Below are positions 12,835 to 16,876 of a stretch of 16,876 nucleotides of DNA, piece after piece. Source of the stretch: DATKDU01 sp035512595. GTDB lineage: Bacteria > Planctomycetota > Planctomycetia > Pirellulales > Pirellulaceae. Each line of letters starts with the position of its first letter. Position 1 is the stretch's first letter. A program made the translations under genes and the position numbers. The DNA lies in NCBI GenBank assembly GCA_035512595.1, contig DATKDU010000101.1:1-16876 (forward strand), given 5' to 3'. The notes beneath the pieces are model-generated. The model was not told where the DNA came from. It was given only the letters and a program-made list of their open reading frames with translations, and searched no databases.

Positions 12835-15800
12835 CTAGTCCTCGATCTTCAGCTTGATCTCGTCCGAGTTTCCCTTCAGCTCCGGCGCGTACATGGCCGA
12901 GGCCCGCGTGGGGAGTGCCGCGAACTGGCCGGGGATTTCGGCCCGCATGCGGTAGGCGATCGAGTGAGTGCCGCGGGCTAGCGAGCGGACGAAGAAGGCG
13001 ACCCGGTTGTCGCGCAGCTCCATGTAAGCGCCGAGACCCTTGCTGCCGCCGTAACCGCTTTGCAGCGACACCGGCTCGAAGCCGGCGGCCTTCATGTCCT
13101 CAAAGAGGATGTATTCGTAGTCGTTCTTGCTCTCGATCACCAACTCGATCTCGACGAGGTCCCCCGACTTGAGGGTGGCCAGGTTGGCCAGCTCCTTCCG
13201 CTCGTACTTCTCGACCTTCTGGTCGAGGACCTGGCCGCGGTCTCCTTGGGCCTTGACCGTTTTGTCCACCGGCACCAGGAGGTAGTACTTGCGGTTGACC
13301 TTCACCTCAAGGCCCGCCTTGGTGATGTGGTCTTCCAGCGTGAAGTTGGTCAGATACGCGTTGAAATAGACGTTCCCCTTCCCGGCACTGCGGCGGATTT
13401 CCAGCTCGTGGGCTCCGTCCTTCACGTCCGCGCCGCTGATCACCAGCTTGTTGTCGTACGTGAACAGGTTCTCGCGGGTGATTAGGGCCTCCTTCTTCTT
13501 CTCGCCGTCGAGCCACACCTCGACCGTCATCTGCGGTTCCGATTCGCCGCTGGCCTTGATGTACTCCGCGAAGGCTTCGACGCAGTAGGCCGTGTCGCGC
13601 GTGCTGCTCCAGTAGGTCGCGTGCTTGCGGTTGTTGAGCAGGTATTTTACGAGCCGCGGGGCTCGCTGCTGCTTCGCATCGGTCTTGGCCAGCAACTTCA
13701 AGTAGAACGCGTTGGCTTCGACTTCGCTGCCGTACCAGTACCACCAGTAGTCGCTCTCGGGCAGTTTCAGGTACGCCGTCTCGTTCTCTTCGTCCTGGAC
13801 GAGGAACTGCTCGATGTTCTCGAGGATCATCGCCAGCTTCTCGCGGTCGCCAAGTTTTTCGAGCGCCAGTCCGAACATGGCCTTGGCGTACACCGCCAGC
13901 TCCTTGCGGTCGCGGTACAGCCGGTCGCGCATCTCCACGTTGTCGCTGGCCGCATCGACCAGGATCATGTACACGAACGCATCCAGCTCGTCGGCATATT
14001 GCTTCTTGGGGACATTTTCCAGCTTCTGTTCAAAATTCTTGAGCCACACGAGCTGCTCGGCCTGGTAGCGCTTCAGCCACTCGATGCCCCGCTCCAAGAT
14101 GCCCGGCACGAGCGCCACGTCGTTGGCCTTGGCGACTTGGAGGCCGTGGACGACGACGGCAGTCGTGTGCGGGTAGCTTCGCTCGCCGGTGCCGCTGAAC
14201 CAGCCCCAGCCGCCGTCGCTGATCTGCTGGTCGGTGAGCGCTTTGACCCCCTCCTTCACCATGCGGGCCAACTCTTCCTCGTCGAAGACCGGGTTGTGGT
14301 CGAACCGCTTCCACCCCTTGGCCCGCTCGCGATCGTCGCCGATCTCCTGGGCGTTGAGGTTGGTCCGCTTGTCGCGGATGTCGGCCAGGTTGAGCTTCAT
14401 GTCCCGCAGCGTCCGCTGCGTGATGACTGCCGGCACAAACCGGTTGAGGGTCTGCTCGGTGCAGCCGTAGGGATACTCCGCCAGGTACGGAAGCGCATCG
14501 ACCATCGCCATTGCCAGCGACGGGGAGTAGCGGACCTCGAGAACCGATTGGTTCACACGGCGCTCCTTGGGGACGTTAAACGTCAGCCTGGAGACCTCCT
14601 TGTCGGGCTTGACGGTGCCGGCCCACGACTCGGTTTTGAGCATGCCGTGGACGTAGCTCGGCAGCGTCATTTCCATCGCGTCCGACTCTTCGTCGGTGAG
14701 GGCCTTCATCCGGACGATCGCTTCCCCAACGCCAGCGACCGTGCAGCGCCAATCGACGCGGGTCTCGCCATTGGCGGGGACCATCACCTTCACGGTCGTC
14801 GGCGTCTGCGGCTTCAATTTCTCCGCCGGCAGCTCCAGCGAGACGGTGACTTCCTTTTCCGTCGCCAGATAGTTGTGGACGTTGGCCGACAGGACCACCT
14901 CATCTTTCTGGACAAAGAACCGCGGCGCTTGCAGCCGGACGATGAGGTTCTTCCGCGTCACCACGTCGGCATCGCCGGAGCCGACCTTGGTGCCGTGCCC
15001 CATTCCCCAGACGCGGATCTTCCAACTCGTCAGGTTCTCGGGCATGTCGAGCTCGACCTCGGCGGTGCCGTCCTTGCCGGTGGTCAGAGCGGCGACCCAC
15101 TTGGCGGTATCGGCGAACTTGGTGCGTACCGTCGCTTCGACCAGCGGCGCAGCGCCGGGACCTTGGCCGCCCTGCTGACCCTCGAATTCAGCGCCGGCTT
15201 TGTCTTCGCCGGCAAACAGCCCATTCGCCGCTTTCGCATACTCGGCTACAGGTCCGCCGGGCGCTGCCAATGCCGCCGGCATTGCCGCGTCCAATGCCAT
15301 GCCGCGCATCGCTCCTCCCATTCCGCCAGCGCGGCCGCGCATAAGCGGCATTCGTGCTTCGACTCCGAGTCCCGTAGCCAGCCGATCCGACTCCAGTTCT
15401 TCAAACTCCTCCGCCACCGACTGCCCGAAGACGCCGAGGAAACCCATCCCCGGCTTGCTCGGCAGCACAATGTTGTGCGAATACTTCGCCAGGCTGTCCT
15501 GGTGCTGCGGCTGGTGATGCCGCCGCCACTTCCAGAAGAACTCCTTGATATCGGGGACGTTGGAGCCGCCGGAGATGTACTCGACCGCCTTGTCGTAGAT
15601 CGTCAGGACGGTGGTCCCCTCGAAGCCTTCCCCCGTATGGTCGGTGAGGCGGACTTTCACCTTGGCCTTCTGGCCCGGTTTGTATTCCTTCTCCGACGGC
15701 TCGATGGCCACGTTGAGCACTCGCTTTTCGGGCGGGACAATGATTTCCTTGGTTTCGGAATACACCTTGCCGCCGGAGACGGTCAGCGCCTCGACGAAAA

Positions 15801-16876
15801 AGTTTGGCATGTCGCGCTTGACAATGTCGAGCTGCTCGAGCGTGCTCTTGCCCTTCATGCGCACCACCTTCGGCGGCAGATAAACGCCGTTGGTCGGCCG
15901 GACGAAGAACAGGACCGTGCTGTCGGCCCGGTCGGTATTGATTTGCAGAGCGACCTTTTCGCCGGGCGCGAACTCGGCCTTGTTGGGAATCAGCTCGACG
16001 TTGCTGAATCGGAATTCGGCGCCGTCAAAACCTTCGCCGATGATTGTGAACAGATACCCCCCTTCGATCTGGTGCTCCTTCTTGTCGGTCAGGACGTACG
16101 ACAGGCGGTACTGTCCCTTGGCGCTGGCCTTGATCTGCTGCTCGGCCCGCCCTTCGACGCCCGTGTCGAGATCCCACTTCTGCACCGGCGTTTCGATCGG
16201 CTGCTGCTTCTCGTCGTAGCTGATCTTCAAGAGCGTCAGCACTCCCTTTCCTGCGACCGGTTTCTGGTCGAGGGTCTGGGCCAGGAAACTGGCGTTGATC
16301 ACGTCGCCGACGCGGTAATACCCCCGATCGACCCACGAAAAGACCTTGAACGGTTTGCGGGCGACAAGCACCTTGCCGGTGCCTAGAATCGTCCGCCGCG
16401 ATTCGTCGCGGACTTCGGCAGTAATCGTGTATTCGTGGTCGGTGTCGTTCTGGAGTTCCTTGGCAATTGCCGTATCGATCTCGACGCTGACGGTGCCGTC
16501 CTCGCCGATTTCGCGCTCGACTTCGGCGACAACTTCCGGCGGCTGTGATTGGCCGCGCCACATCCACCACGGTGCCGGGCGCATGCAACCCGCCCAGTCA
16601 TTGAAGCCGCGGTACCAGGGATAGTCATAGGCGAACCACCAGTAGCCCGGCCCATAGCACCAGTCCCACGGGCGGACCGGATACCAGTCCCGCGAGTAGT
16701 CGCTCCGCAAGACCTTGTACTTCACCTTGGCCTTGGCGACCGGCGAGCCGAAGTAGTACTTGGCGTTGATTTTGGCCGTGATCTTCTCGCCGAGCATCAC
16801 CGGCTCGCTGGGCGCATCGATCGTTACCTCGAACTCGGGCTTCTTGTATTCCTCGACGCGGAACGTGTTGCCGCCG
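12835..16876 (-). CDS. Alpha-2-macroglobulin family protein, thioester type (5' end outside the window)
   Basis: 1,346 residues are visible. The frame is open to the window edge, so the N-terminus and signal peptide are missing; a GTG at 16800 is not the start, because FRVEEYKKPEFEVTI, a typical macroglobulin strand, precedes it. Numbering from the first visible codon: MG-type beta domains at about 5-500; an aromatic-rich insert at about 58-107; a Gly/Ala/Met-rich bait-like linker at about 506-576; the A2M domain (KWVAAL...SWKIRVWGMG) from about 585; the thioester motif C805-T-E-Q808 within YPYGCTEQT; GGWGWF near 889 in the helical thioester domain; and C-terminal beta domains. Bacterial members trap proteases by covalent linkage after bait cleavage and sit in the envelope or periplasm. 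Presence of Cys and Gln in CTEQ suggests a functional thioester. No penicillin-binding partner is visible on the downstream side. Confidence 0.93.
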   Translation of the reverse strand, partial: GGNTFRVEEYKKPEFEVTIDAPSEPVMLGEKITAKINAKYYFGSPVAKAKVKYKVLRSDYSRDWYPVRPWDWCYGPGYWWFAYDYPWYRGFNDWAGCMRPAPWWMWRGQSQPPEVVAEVEREIGEDGTVSVEIDTAIAKELQNDTDHEYTITAEVRDESRRTILGTGKVLVARKPFKVFSWVDRGYYRVGDVINASFLAQTLDQKPVAGKGVLTLLKISYDEKQQPIETPVQKWDLDTGVEGRAEQQIKASAKGQYRLSYVLTDKKEHQIEGGYLFTIIGEGFDGAEFRFSNVELIPNKAEFAPGEKVALQINTDRADSTVLFFVRPTNGVYLPPKVVRMKGKSTLEQLDIVKRDMPNFFVEALTVSGGKVYSETKEIIVPPEKRVLNVAIEPSEKEYKPGQKAKVKVRLTDHTGEGFEGTTVLTIYDKAVEYISGGSNVPDIKEFFWKWRRHHQPQHQDSLAKYSHNIVLPSKPGMGFLGVFGQSVAEEFEELESDRLATGLGVEARMPLMRGRAGGMGGAMRGMALDAAMPAALAAPGGPVAEYAKAANGLFAGEDKAGAEFEGQQGGQGPGAAPLVEATVRTKFADTAKWVAALTTGKDGTAEVELDMPENLTSWKIRVWGMGHGTKVGSGDADVVTRKNLIVRLQAPRFFVQKDEVVLSANVHNYLATEKEVTVSLELPAEKLKPQTPTTVKVMVPANGETRVDWRCTVAGVGEAIVRMKALTDEESDAMEMTLPSYVHGMLKTESWAGTVKPDKEVSRLTFNVPKERRVNQSVLEVRYSPSLAMAMVDALPYLAEYPYGCTEQTLNRFVPAVITQRTLRDMKLNLADIRDKRTNLNAQEIGDDRERAKGWKRFDHNPVFDEEELARMVKEGVKALTDQQISDGGWGWFSGTGERSYPHTTAVVVHGLQVAKANDVALVPGILERGIEWLKRYQAEQLVWLKNFEQKLENVPKKQYADELDAFVYMILVDAASDNVEMRDRLYRDRKELAVYAKAMFGLALEKLGDREKLAMILENIEQFLVQDEENETAYLKLPESDYWWYWYGSEVEANAFYLKLLAKTDAKQQRAPRLVKYLLNNRKHATYWSSTRDTAYCVEAFAEYIKASGESEPQMTVEVWLDGEKKKEALITRENLFTYDNKLVISGADVKDGAHELEIRRSAGKGNVYFNAYLTNFTLEDHITKAGLEVKVNRKYYLLVPVDKTVKAQGDRGQVLDQKVEKYERKELANLATLKSGDLVEIELVIESKNDYEYILFEDMKAAGFEPVSLQSGYGGSKGLGAYMELRDNRVAFFVRSLARGTHSIAYRMRAEIPGQFAALPTRASAMYAPELKGNSDEIKLKIED

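Noticed and set aside
13621..16386. 921-codon open frame on the plus strand opposite the macroglobulin
   Set aside because: Antisense shadow of a GC-rich gene with no recognisable motif; the opposite frame carries the thioester motif and macroglobulin strands.

Overview
The window is a GC-rich bacterial chromosome segment, most likely from a member of the Planctomycetota (Pirellulales-like). This is inferred from gene content and style: a Tat-exported hydroxypyruvate-isomerase-like protein, a membrane-anchored octahaem cytochrome fused to HEAT/TPR repeats, a very large alpha-2-macroglobulin, a short-leader membrane protein with an FSLRWLF start, and a high density of short palindromic dispersed repeats of types I remember from planctomycete genomes. 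No database search was possible.

Layout. The left edge holds the 3' half of a tRNA-Phe with an intrinsic terminator, then a small secreted protein (+). From 647 to about 6.2 kb four genes lie on the minus strand: a CinA-like protein with an in-frame repeat, a copper-type P1B ATPase with YHS and two heavy-metal-binding zinc-ribbon-like modules, a Tat-exported TIM-barrel protein and a Nudix-like protein. The Nudix gene is divergent from the octahaem cytochrome gene (+, 6354-8819) across 157 bp that carries two mirrored TATACTGGC sites. From 8.9 kb to the right end everything clear is again on the minus strand: a phosphoglycolate-phosphatase-like HAD enzyme, a VWA protein, an unrecognised membrane protein, an orphan antitoxin with a broken PIN-toxin remnant, and an alpha-2-macroglobulin whose 5' end runs off the window.

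The genes look like mostly independent housekeeping or envelope functions, not one pathway: metal efflux, periplasmic electron transfer, carbon-metabolite repair, and envelope protease defence. I see no defence island, CRISPR array or transposase.

The most unusual feature is the repeat layer. At least eight kinds of short inverted repeat occur, and for seven genes a repeat begins at, inside or within 9 nt after the stop codon. Several of the compact hairpins carry a GTAG-type tetranucleotide at the stem base, and one pair is arranged in inverted orientation. That is the architecture of REP/REPIN elements mobilised by RAYT (Y1) transposases. One repeat sits in frame inside cinA, another truncates the toxin of a toxin-antitoxin pair, and another occupies the translation start region of the copper ATPase.
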